Notes under the pieces: model-generated
Told to the model about the DNA's origin: nothing
Seen by the model: the letters and a program-made list of their open reading frames with translations, nothing else
Database searches by the model: none
Shown: positions 37,646 through 48,055 of the stretch, in pieces
How the letters are laid out: every line of letters starts with the position of its first letter
How positions within the stretch are numbered: the first letter of the stretch is position 1
NCBI RefSeq assembly: GCF_050908995.1
Contig: NC_135120.1
Coordinates: 17,931,433-17,995,432 of the forward strand
Source: Andrena cerasifolii
Taxonomy: Eukaryota > Arthropoda > Insecta > Hymenoptera > Andrenidae
Length of the DNA: 64,000 nucleotides
Direction: 5' to 3'
Program-made: the position numbers and the translations under genes

Positions 37646-38295
37646 GTTTGAAGTAGAGGTTCTTTCAACTTTAATTGCCATGAAATTCATCCTGACTCAT
37701 GTGAACGAGGCATTAGGAAGAGCAAAGATATGCGGAAAGAGTAGGTAATGCAGGTTATGGAAGTAATGTTGATAATGTAGAAAATGAACGTATCAGCAAA
37801 GTTAATTGCGAAGTTAGTTACATTCTGTTCAAATAATTCTTTAAAATATCGTTGTATATAAATTCTATTCTTTTGATTGTTCATTAATGATTTGAAAATT
37901 AAATTTTATAAATTAATTCAGTAGCAGCTTTCAAAGAGATCAAACGTATTTATAATTAGAAGCCAAGATCGATAGAGAACGCGCCACAGTTTGAAAATAA
38001 ATTTATAATGCTTCAAATAAGTTAAGTTTTTAGACTCCAAATAAATGAATACAACAATCATTACAACTATTATGCAATGGCATAATAATTCATATATTTA
38101 AAACAGTCGGATATTATCATTGCAATTTAGATAATAAATGTAAAATTTAAAGGCGAATTATTTAACAAAGAGATCTGCACTTTCAACCATCTATATAACC
38201 TTAAACTTAATGCATAAAAGCGCATTATTTTCGTAGGCATATGATGACTGTTCTTGATATTACTTGAAAGTGTAACTATCTACGATAATAACAAG

Positions 38296-38788
38296 ATGAA
38301 AAACTACCATTCGTTGGCAGCTCATAATTCTGCTTGCAATGAATTCTTTTACAAAGTTCAAGATTGTCAATACGAGGTAGTTCATTAATCCATAAGTTAC
38401 ACATGCATTCAGTTTCAATAGTATGGACATAACCTAACAATTTTCTCCGCTTCGTTACAGCACCCGTTCGGAAAATTTGTTGGCTACTGTAACAGTGTCG
38501 AGAAAGAAATGCGAAAGTGCATAAAGGAACAAGTTAGTTCTGCCGCCTAATTACCCGAAACTTTAATTCTCTGTACCCTCGTTTGAATTAACTGTGCAAT
38601 CAAGTCAATGTCATAGAATAATAAAAATATAAATCGGTTTAAATGCTAGAACATACACTTACTTGTTTAATATCTTTTTACAGCGTCAAGTTAATAGAGG
38701 AATAAATAGGGAAACTGCTAAACAAAGATTAAACAAAGTACTTGAGGTACAACAAAAAGAAGAAAAGAGGGAACAAGCGAGTCACTGA
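38296..38788 (+). CDS. CMC2: COX assembly mitochondrial protein 2 (CMC2), twin CX9C protein
   Basis: Three short exons, 38296-38376, 38461-38532 and 38684-38788, all phase 0, give 85 residues; human CMC2 has 79. Two CX9C pairs are visible: C-NEFFYKVQD-C and C-NSVEKEMRK-C. Exactly 12 residues lie between the second and third cysteines, as in CMC2, and the GKFVGYCN...EMRKC block matches the family. The tail is charged and helical. CMC2 is imported into the mitochondrial intermembrane space, oxidised by Mia40, and helps assemble cytochrome c oxidase (complex IV). The exons are too short to show up as long open frames. AATAAA at 38816-38821 is its likely polyadenylation signal. Abitram starts 96 bp after the stop. 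Confidence 0.88.
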
Positions 38789-38815
38789 AAATAATTTAGT
38801 TTGAAATGTATTCTT

Positions 38816-38821
38816 AATAAA
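38816..38821 (+). terminator. Polyadenylation signal of CMC2
   Basis: AATAAA 28 bp after the CMC2 stop and 64 bp before the Abitram ATG. It implies very tight packing of the two genes unless it is skipped in a shared transcript. Confidence 0.45.
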
Positions 38822-38884
38822 AAGTATTTCAATTTTTTCTGTCGCATTAGGAATCTGTTGATAGTAAACTTTCATTATCCAACA

Positions 38885-39796
38885 ATGAACACTAACTCGG
38901 ATACCAACGAACCAAGTTCGAAAAGAATAAAATCCTCCGACGACGTAGGAAAGGATTCTCATAATGCGCACGAGCAATCGCAAGATACAAAGACTTCACA
39001 AGAGGATAATAACGTAGATAAGAATTCTGAAGATCAGAGAAATTCAGAACCACTAGACAACGAAGACGAAGAAGAGAAATCTTTATCGAACAATGACGAA
39101 GATGATAGTTTATTTCCTTTTCCACCAGACAATGATATCACGGATATGTTAGAAGGAGTGAAATATCACGGATCGTTTCCAACAATTACAGAACGATACT
39201 TTACCGCTTATTACAAATTGAACGTACAAAGCCCTGCGGACGATATTTGTATATTAATGCACAGCAATCGTATATGCATGCTTTCTCTAGCTCCTAGTCA
39301 CGCAGCTTTGCAAAGCGATACAGAAATAGTAAAAGTTGACTTCAAAGTCAGCAATAAGCTCGACAGAGTTTTGAACAAAGTGTCGGGTAAAAGTAAACAC
39401 GGCGCTCAACCATTGCAAGCTAATTCCAATATTTGTATAATCACTTGCTCCGATGAGAAAACATATACCATAAAATGTTGCATAATCGGAAAGTTGGTGG
39501 AAGTGAATGAAAGCTTACTAGGAAATCCAAAACTTTTATTGGAACCTCCACACAAGGGTGGCTACTTAGCTATTGTACTCCCAAACATAAAACTCTTGGA
39601 TAAAATGAAAGAACCTTTGTTAACGCGTGAACAGTACGACTCTAAGATGTTGGAGCGTCAGAGTGCCGAGAATCAGCTGGAAATATCGGACGTATGCACA
39701 ACGAATATTTCATTGAAGACTACTTCGGAACCAATGGGTAATAGCTCTCGATTAAACTCTAACGAGGATCAGATTACATTACCCGTTGGAAGTTGA
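38885..39796 (+). CDS. Abitram: Protein Abitram (actin-binding transcription modulator, FAM206A)
   Basis: A single exon of 303 residues. Residues 101-252 match the Abitram family: ERYFTAYYK, CILMHSNRICMLSLAPSHA, LNKVSGKSKHGAQ, KLVEVNESLL, GYLAIVLPNIK and LTREQYD. Vertebrate Abitram is about 180 residues. Here there is an extra N-terminal extension of about 100 residues, very rich in Asp, Glu, Asn and Ser, with a KRIK basic patch near the start, plus a Ser/Asn-rich tail. The vertebrate protein (Simiate) binds actin and sits in nuclear speckles and dendrites; the insect role is unknown. The ATG at 38885 was chosen because upstream in-frame sequence, back to 38801, is AT-rich and lies over the CMC2 3' end. 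AATAAA at 39847-39852 is the likely polyadenylation signal. Confidence 0.88.
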   Translation: MNTNSDTNEPSSKRIKSSDDVGKDSHNAHEQSQDTKTSQEDNNVDKNSEDQRNSEPLDNEDEEEKSLSNNDEDDSLFPFPPDNDITDMLEGVKYHGSFPTITERYFTAYYKLNVQSPADDICILMHSNRICMLSLAPSHAALQSDTEIVKVDFKVSNKLDRVLNKVSGKSKHGAQPLQANSNICIITCSDEKTYTIKCCIIGKLVEVNESLLGNPKLLLEPPHKGGYLAIVLPNIKLLDKMKEPLLTREQYDSKMLERQSAENQLEISDVCTTNISLKTTSEPMGNSSRLNSNEDQITLPVGS

Positions 39797-39846
39797 TTTA
39801 ATGTAAAGACACGCCATCATTCGTCTACATAATCCTACTAATTTGT

Positions 39847-39852
39847 AATAAA
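39847..39852 (+). terminator. Polyadenylation signal of Abitram
   Basis: AATAAA 51 bp after the Abitram stop. The convergent COQ2 gene ends about 380 bp further on, and TTTATT at 40013-40018 is a candidate signal for that gene. Confidence 0.5.
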
Positions 39853-40234
39853 TGTACATGCATCCTTGAGGGAGAAGAAAAATTATTTGTTGTTTTCTTT
39901 ACACTTTGTTGTTACAATTAATATTTCGTAATACCTACTATGATTGTTACTATTATTGTACAATGGTGAAATCTTTGGTGTAAAATAAGTATTTTGTCAA
40001 AGGTAACATGTTTTTATTGTTAACCTTTCCTTTTTTCACTGTTTGAATTGTACCATTCAGAATTCCAAGAACAATGTTGTTTGTAGCTAGAAATTATATT
40101 ATTCTTATGGCACGTATGCACGAAATGATTGAAATTAATTTCCTTAATTTACTGGGACCAGCCAGCCATTCGCATAATTCTTTCGTCATTAATATACATA
40201 GCCTCGCTTGTGCCACTCAATCTGAATACTTCAT

Positions 40235-42584
40235 TTATAATGCTGAGAAGCGATGCATCTGTTTAACAGAAGTAGATTCTTCTATCGCTTCTTGCTCGAC
40301 ACTTTTATCTTTCTTATATGGAAAATCTTTCATTAGATTTCCTAATATAATTCCAGCAAATAGAATCATTCCTACCCTGTGATTGGAGATGAATTTCTTG
40401 GCACAGTCCGCAGAATTATTAATATTCAAACTATATACCTAAAACGTATTATATACATACATCAGTTTTGTGTACTTAAATATAAACATCAGTTTTATAG
40501 CATTAAATGAAGCAATTAAGCTGTGACTCGATACTGTTTCATTCTCAGCATGTTAAGGGGGAATCCTATTTTTTGGGCTAAAAATATAGCAAAATTTGGG
40601 AATTTGTTTTTACGAAACTAGCCATTCGATTCATCTGAATTTTGGACCATGTTTTTATACATCTTTGAAGAAGCTGCAGTTTTTTTTATTATTTATTTGT
40701 AATAATAAATATAGGAGTTATGCATATTTAGAAGTTTTCCGTCCTCACCGATTTCAATGATTTGTGGATATGTTGTCGGGGACACGATTCTGAACAACTT
40801 TTTCCTACACATGTTACCGCCGCTCGACCTTCGCCAGCATGGGACAAAGCAAATGACGAAGCTGACCTTCGTTTTTCTAATATTCGAAAACTTCTAAATA
40901 ATTACCGAATGGCTAGTTTCTTAAAAAGCACATTCCCAAATTTTGCTATGTTTGTAGCCCAAAAAATAGGATTCCCCCTAACGACATTTGTAATTTTATA
41001 CCTGATTGGCAAGATGAACACCAACTAATCCCACTGCTCCATAATACGGCCAAGTCTGCGCAGTTAATACGCCTGACGCAATTAACCCTGTTAGCATCGT
41101 TGTACTAAATCCTGTCAGGTACACTTTTGTCCTGTTGCCAAACTTTAAAGCTGTTGATTTTATCCCCACTATAATGTCATCTACTTTGTCCTGTAATACG
41201 AAGACGAATAATATGAAAGCATTCGATAAACTGTAAAGACAGTGGCCTTTAATTGTACCTGATGCGCGTATATAGTGTCATACAAAAGAGTCCAGCAAAC
41301 TCCAGCGGCATAAAGTGGTAGACATACGGACCAGTTGCAGGATCCTTGCACGGCGGACCACCCCAAGAGCGCACCCCAATTAAAAGTCATTCCTAATATC
41401 AGCTGCGGCCAATATGTTACTCGTTTCATGACGGGATATAATATTACCAAAACTGTAATAAAAGAAATTCAAAAGTTACAGTACTTTTGTACTTACTTCA
41501 ACAGCATTTCCCAAATTTTAATTCACGGACTTCTTAAACTGATGGCTGAATAAATTATTAAACACGCATACTTGATATCATTGATAAAATTAAAGAGGAT
41601 TTGTCAAAGCGACTAGTCGATAAAATTGAGAAATACTGTCTCGTATTAGTGTCTAAAGAAATACCTAGTGAACTTGCACCCAATATAATACTATAAAGAT
41701 TTAGTTGCAACAATACAAGTAATCCCAAAGTTAACTGGCTTCCAAGGAAAGTAAGTGATTGTAGAGGCGAAATTTCTCCTGTGACCAATGGTCTATCTTT
41801 TGTTCTGGCTACCTGGCATTAAAAAGTTCTCATAATGTCTACTGCCGATATATTCCTCGAGTGAATATTACCATTCCGTCGATATCTTGGTCCCACATGT
41901 CGTTTATAATGCATCCAGCTCCGCGCATCACGAACGCGCCTATCCCAAACAGAGCCAGAAGTTGGAAATCTGGCCACGCACCTGGTGTCGCTGCCATGGC
42001 TATGCTCCATCCGCAAGGCCAGAATAATAACCAAGATCCTATACACGCATCAATTATCGATACATTGATATTTAATTTGTCTGATTATAGGCACGTGGCT
42101 TGGGGCTTGTCGAACATTGACGTAATGACTAGCTAAGAGCTCGACCAGCCCCGAACTATGTGCCTATAACGAGAGGGTACTGTATTTCCTTGACAAATTG
42201 AGTTTAAGAAATAAAATATATTACTATCGCACCTATGGGCCTGTCCATTCTTAGCAGTTTCAAGTAGGGTCGTATCTTAGACGGAGAATTATCCACCATC
42301 TTTGCAGCGAATTTTGCGTTCCGTTTCTGTGGTACATCTTCTCCTCCGACATGTGTCGTTTCTTTATTCTCATTCGGTGGGTCTCCGACAGGTTTCAACA
42401 CATTGCTTGTGAATGTATTATCAGCCTTACAGCTACGTTTATCGTATACAAAGCTTGAGGTGTGAACTGTGAGGCGAGGGTGGAAATGGGTAATGGCACA
42501 GTTCCTCTGACTAGATTCTGCGTAATAGGATAACAGAAGTTTGCTAGAACCAATTAATCGCTGACACCTTCGGACTAGTATCAT
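40235..42584 (-). CDS. Coq2: 4-hydroxybenzoate polyprenyltransferase, mitochondrial (COQ2)
   Basis: Six exons on the minus strand: 42233-42584, 41872-42038, 41665-41812, 41259-41452, 41002-41190 and 40235-40438. The total is 1254 bp, 417 residues. A basic, Ser-rich N-terminus of about 100 residues fits a mitochondrial targeting peptide. The UbiA-family core begins PYLKLLRMDRPIG. The two polyprenyl-diphosphate/Mg2+ motifs are present: NDMWDQDID and YDTIYAHQDKVDD, with the family's ARTKDRPLV loop. Several hydrophobic helices follow. COQ2 joins the polyprenyl tail to 4-hydroxybenzoate in ubiquinone synthesis at the inner mitochondrial membrane. The last intron carries an inverted-repeat element at 40553-40982. 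All phases agree. Confidence 0.93.
40553..40982. mobile_element. TTAA-type foldback MITE in the last COQ2 intron
   Basis: Left TTAAGGGGGAATCCTATTTT; right, inverted, GTTAGGGGGAATCCTATTTT. Paired blocks run inward (CAAAATTTGGGAAT, AAACTAGCCATTCG), so most of its 430 bp folds back. The right TTAA is mutated to CTAA. Confidence 0.65.
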
Positions 42585-43796
42585 TGTTTTGCTTTACACC
42601 TGTCATAAATGAGGATCATGAATTCTATGTAACCTCAACTCCTCGTAACTCAATGTAATTATTAAATACGTTCTCACACGTGATTATATATTTACGTCAG
42701 CACTGTTCGTCCTTTGTCGTTCCTAAGTCATTGTGATAAACCTGCCGGCGTTTCTTTGCATTATGTAATTAATTCGGCGAACCATGATACAAGGTTAAGT
42801 GGTAATTCTTTACAGTAGAATCAAGCAGCATGCAGAAATGTAGGTATGCACGCAACCGTTGCGTAACAGCTCGTCATGCGCAGTTATTAATCGCATTTTC
42901 ACGAGCTGATAGATAAGAAAACTTTTCGTGTTATGTACAGCTGATGAAGGAGCACAGAAGATGAAGAAATGTCTCAGTGTAGTTTTAAAACACTTGTAGT
43001 ATTTAACTTGTATTTATAGTTAAAAAGGAATCTTATACTTGGACATACAGTTTGCTAACTTATTAGTGAGTACGTAAAATAAGCTGCTTAATAAAGCATT
43101 TCGTGCACTTTTAAATACTTTATAAATATTTATTCCATAATGCCGCAGCAATCTACCTGAAAGCTAAGCTATGTTTTTTATTTTTTATACAGGGGTGGAT
43201 TTGTACATAGGCTAAGTAGGCTGCAGCATACGGCGGTAAATTTTGGGGGAAAGGAATTAAAAAGGGTTTAAACACAGAGGCTTGAGACAACTTTAAAAAA
43301 ATTCACATTTTTTTCACATAGCAAATTAGCAATAACTAACTCTCAACTTTTTTAAATTAAAATATTTGATGATGACATTTCACAGAAATGGCGGCAAATC
43401 TCCAAATTCGCCCCTGGTTTTATAGCACAGTCAGATGAGCCAGCCGTAGCGTAGCACAGCATAGCTTATCTTTCAGGTGAATTGGCTCGTGTGAGGAGAT
43501 ATTTCTTTGCAAAGAATCATCCACGTTTATCGCGTACCATAGATTTCGAGATATCCTATAAAACTATAAAAACACAAACACTATATATATCGTTATCATT
43601 ATCTATAATTATAAAGGATGATGCATATTTCAAAGAAATTGTCAAATTCATCGCGTTCGATTAATCGGTCACATTTCGATCATTAATCATTACTTCAGAT
43701 GAGCAGTGGTGTGCGCTAAAAAATGGCGCCACGATCTGGAGAAGTGGCTTTGAAAGGCACTGGGGATTAGCGCGAAACGGAACCTCGTAATATTGT
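42585..43796. other. Divergent intergenic region between COQ2 and UMP-CMP kinase
   Basis: No gene. It contains hAT MITE copy 2 at 43190-43416 and presumably both promoters. Confidence 0.5.
43190..43416. mobile_element. hAT-type MITE, copy 2
   Basis: Ends CAGGGGTGGATTT and AATTCGCCCCTG, flanked by tttttata (43182-43189) and gttttata (43417-43424), an 8-bp duplication with one mismatch. The interior matches copy 1 at 3579-3818 in the same order: GGCTAAGTAGGCTGCAGC, GGTTTAAACACAGA, TTAAATTAAAATATTTGATG. It is about 380 bp upstream of UMP-CMP kinase. Confidence 0.8.
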
Positions 43797-44494
43797 ATGT
43801 TGACGGTGTTCACAGCTGGGCTGCGACTATTTACGATGTCTGCAATCCAGAAATTCGAGGTGTTGTTCGTTTTGGGTGGTCCTGGTGCCGGTAAAGGCAC
43901 TTTGTGCTATCATATCTCGAAACAGTATGGTTATGTACATTTGTCAGCCGGCGACTTGCTACGAGAGCAACGCATGAAGCCTGGCTCGCAGTACGGCGAG
44001 CTTATCGAGAACCACATTATAAATGGATCAATCGTGCCCGTGGCGATCACCTGCAGCCTGCTCGATCAGGCCATGCAAGCCTCCGACAATCCGCACAAGA
44101 GGTTCTTGATAGACGGTTTCCCACGAAACCAGGATAACATTGATGGATGGAACGAGGTAGGATAAGGTGTAAGTGTATTGCTTGGCGTACTTCTAATCTA
44201 CTCTTCTGTTCACAGGCGATGTCTGATAAATGTATAGTGAAGGGAGTACTGTTCTGCGAATGTAGTAAGGAAGTCTGCACGCAGCGGTGCTTGAAGCGTG
44301 GTGCTGCAGGCAGCGGGCGGAGCGACGACAACGAAGAAGTTCTAATACAAAGACACAAGACATACCTAATGAATACCCTGCCTATAATTGAGCAGTTCGA
44401 GAAGAAGGGTCAGGTTTACAAAGTGAATAGCATGCAGTCACCGAAGAAGGTGGCCGAGGACACTTCGAAAATTCTATCGGAGATAGGATGGTAA
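43797..44494 (+). CDS. CMPK1: UMP-CMP kinase
   Basis: Two exons, 43797-44156 and 44216-44494 (phase 0 intron), give 212 residues from the first ATG. The second ATG at 43836 would give 199, nearer the 196-residue cytosolic human form. The P-loop GGPGAGKGT is at 27-35. The nucleotide-monophosphate binding loop AGDLLREQR is at 51-59. DGFPRNQDN is at 106-114, and the LID RGAAGSGRSDDN at 148-159. The enzyme phosphorylates UMP, CMP and dCMP with ATP in pyrimidine nucleotide metabolism. The extra 13 N-terminal residues from the first ATG (MLTVFTAGLRLFT) are hydrophobic with one Arg and could be a weak mitochondrial signal, or simply 5' UTR. Confidence 0.93.
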
Positions 44495-45476
44495 TGGGGT
44501 GAATGAGAATAGTAAATGATTTCCAGGAGATAGAGGTTTATTCCATTCACACCTGAATGTATATCACCGCAGGATGCGTAGATATATTTCATACTGCAAT
44601 TTTCTTCGTAGCATTTTATATTTTTAACTCGGCGCATTTATAAAAATATTAGATACTTTACGCTTTTAATTTCTTTTTCTATGAGTAGCGTGATATTTAC
44701 TATGCATTCCTTTTATTAAATTGATGCTAATAAGTTTGTACAGAACTTGAGAAATATCTCGTCGCAGCCTTTACCCAAAGATTGTACAGAGAAAATTATT
44801 AGGAATCCTGATACATCGATATACACAAACGGTGGTTACGCGCAGCTCATATATTTGAAAACAACTGTTCCGTATCCAAGGGTTACTTGAGAAAATTGGA
44901 ATTTGATTGATCCCAGACATCATTGTATAAATTCGAAGAGAATAAATAGGGAATGGCTTAACCATCTCCGCTATTGTTCATTCTAGATGGGCAAAATATA
45001 TTCTTAACGCAACCACAAGCTTGTTTTCACTGCTTCTTCCAAACACCTGTCTACTGTACTTTGCTTCGATATGCGGACGATTCGAAGATCGGAGGACTTT
45101 ACGTTTAAATTTTCGACTTTGGTATCTACGTTACATAATACGATATGAGTGCATAGATAAAAGCGTATTACGTTTCACCTAACTTTACAGTTGAACCGAG
45201 TAAACGTCCACGTTCTTCATCAGGCGTACAATGAATGCTTTATTCCCTTCGAAAGTCTACCGGAACCCCACTTGTAGAGAATATCTTATCGCCGAATGTT
45301 GTTTCTTTAGTAATGGGGTTGAAACTCAGTCTAGCTTGCAGATACATTGTTTGCATTCAGTAAACAAAACATTAAATCATTTATTAACATTTTTGTTCGT
45401 TTAGATCTATATAGCTTGAGTGTTAATAAAGAGTCGTAATCAATGTTGCCTTTTACTGGGGATCTATGAGCGCCCT

Positions 45477-45772
45477 AAGTACTATTACGAGATGAGAAGA
45501 AGCCCGACTACCCACAAGCTAAAATGTCACAGGGGCAAGGGGAATCGCCCGCTCGCTCCATCTAATTCCTTGCAACAAAGTGCGTCGTGTAACGCAGAAC
45601 GCGAACGAAACAAATCACGACAGCCCGCGGATATGGACAGCCGCTAAGAGCCGAAAAGTAGGACTTCTTGGAGGGGATAGGGTGGAGCGAGCGGGTGATT
45701 CCCTTTGCTCCTGTGACAATTCAGCTTTAGTAGGTAGTCGGTCTTCTTCTCATCTCGCAATAGTAGATACTT
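45477..45772. mobile_element. Foldback element, arms about 90-100 bp
   Basis: Left ACTATTACGAGATGAGAAGAAG...CCGACTACC...GCTCGCTCC; the right arm is the inverse, ending CTTCTTCTCATCTCGCAATAGT. About 296 bp, non-coding. Confidence 0.7.
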
Positions 45773-47675
45773 GTGTTTGAAAAGTTCACGTGTACACTGT
45801 CGAGTAACCGTCAACCCTATTACGTTTCTAGAACCTTTTGAAAAAGGCCAATGCCCTCTTATCATCACCACGGTCATTACCAAAATCAATTTCATAAATT
45901 TTCGTATCGTTATCGTTTTCGCATTGAGAGTGAATTACGAGAGTGATAAGGTACGATTATTTGGAAGAGATAAATGATTTTCTTTGAATTGCCGGTTATT
46001 GCACTGTACATTACGAAGGTTGCAACATATTTGCGCTTTAAATTCGAAGTCTAAACCGTTGACCCCCTGTGGGATGGCAGTCGAGCGTGGTGTAAGTTAG
46101 CTTGCAGTGCAGTAGGCGCTGGCGATTTCTCGCTAACAGTTCCTATCGAGAATTAACGAACACCCGGTAGGCTCGTGCAGAGTTAAAAACTAAAAGACTT
46201 GAAAGGCTACTTTGGAAACGGTATTTTCTCGAATCGACATTTCTCGAAGCTTTCCTTACCACCTTTCTTCGTAAGCTCTGTCCGCGACTTAAGTTTGTAT
46301 CTGTTATTTTGAGACACCCTGTATGTTAGCATAGAAAACGAATTCTTTGGTCGAGCTACAAAGTTGAGCCAACAGGTCACGAATGCACGAGGCGTTTACT
46401 TTCCTTCAACCCGATAGAAGCTCGTCTACTTTATTTTCTATCAATGTAATTCAATTGTAATTCACTGCAAGGATGTTTAATTTTTAGTATCTTTAAAAAT
46501 ACTCGTACAGAGGTCTGGACTGCAGTTGTAAATATTCGAATAATTTCTTGAATATTCAAATCTATTATTCGAGTATTCGTTCCAGCCCTAGTCTGAACGT
46601 CTACTATCGCACTTGCGTTTATAATTGCTCGGAGAATTCTACATCGACGAGTACCATTTATCTAGCCAAAGTCATTTGATTTTTGTATAAATAAGCCCGT
46701 AAGCTCGGCCATAAATCTTGCGAATTATTCGCCGATGTTGTGCGCTTATTAATTGAGCAATTTATAGCGCGCTGTACTTATATGGGCGAGTGCAGTTTGT
46801 TATTTACGGGACGGGACAAAAGGCAAAAAGCGGAGGCTGGAATTCTGCATTTAAAGAGCATTGACTTCTTTCGTTGGCCGATCATAAAAGCGACCCCCGC
46901 CACCGCGGCGTTTCAACGTTAATGCGCCTTCACCGTCCAAAGATCGACCCGTTTTTAACTTTCTCGTCGAGGTAGCCGAAATCTGTATCGTTAATGAGGC
47001 ACCGACGGCCGGCGAGAAACTCCGAAACGCGTGAAAATAATTCCCGGCCCCGAGACCGGTGCCTTGCGCGATGCAACTCTCATCCGAGGACCATTTAAAT
47101 AGAATGGTATCTACTGCACATGTTATTTTCTTGAAAACGCCATAATATCAGTTTCTATGCAGCTTCGATCGTCATTCATTCAAAACTATATAATTTCCAT
47201 GAACGTCAGAAAGCGTGCGAGAGGTTTCTCCAAGTTGATCCGGCCGCAACAGTACCCGATGTACCGCAATACGTTGAGGAAGAAGGTCACGACTCAAAAA
47301 AGCTCTCATTATTCAGCATTTCTCCGTATTTCTTGCGCAGCCTCTGGATTTCTATTAAATTACTTATAATGATTTCAGGCTCCCGCCAACGGCCAAATTA
47401 TGCGCTTCGGAGAATAGCCGAGTTCGGGGAAAAACGGTTCCTCGCCGAGGTACAAAGGAGAGCCTTGGGATTTTCGTGGCGACCGTTCGCGAGGAAGATC
47501 CTGTGCGTTGAACTCCTCTCCGTTGCATAAGAGCGGGGTCCCGAAGCGGCGAGCGCTCGCCGGTCGACGAAGGATTTCGCAAAATATTCCATAATTCCAA
47601 TCGCCGTTCAATATCTAACGCGCGCTGCGTGTCAGGGTTCTCCGTCTAATGACCGCGGGCCAATTTCCTCGTATC

Positions 47676-48055
47676 GATTATCTGAATCAGGCTTCGGAAT
47701 TAAGTGAACGCGGCGGCCGATTTTCGGAGACAACGCCTCCTTTCTCCCGCCGCGCGTCTTTGCCCCCGCGGCGGCCTAGGTGCTTGGTGCGCCTCAGGCC
47801 CGTACCACGTGAATCGCGCGTGGCGCGTTGACAATACGAAAACGCATCGAAAATCGTGCTCTCTGGGACTATGTGGAAACCTATTGATACAATGTCGTCC
47901 CAATGCGTCACGCGCGGTTCATATGGTACGAGCCTGATGCGCTCCAAGCACCTTGGCCGCTGCGGGGGCCAAGACGCGCGGCGGGAGAAAGGAGGCGTTG
48001 CCTTTGAAAATCGGCCGCCGCGTTCGCTTGATTCCCAAGCCTGATTTGAATCGTC
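47676..48055. mobile_element. GC-rich foldback element, arms about 150 bp
   Basis: Left arm from 47680 (GAATCAGGCTTCGGAATTAA, then AACGCGGCGGCCGATTTTC and ACGCCTCCTTTCTCCCGCC). The right arm carries all of these in inverse order down to about 48050. The arms match at roughly 85-90 percent by eye, with a short AT-richer centre near 47850. Confidence 0.75.

Larger units (their letters stand above)
36584..38295. other. Divergent intergenic region between the SxIP-motif gene and CMC2
   Basis: No gene seen. It contains the inverted-repeat element at 37160-37444 and the near-perfect palindrome at 37596-37645. The proximal ends must hold the promoters of both flanking genes. Confidence 0.5.
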
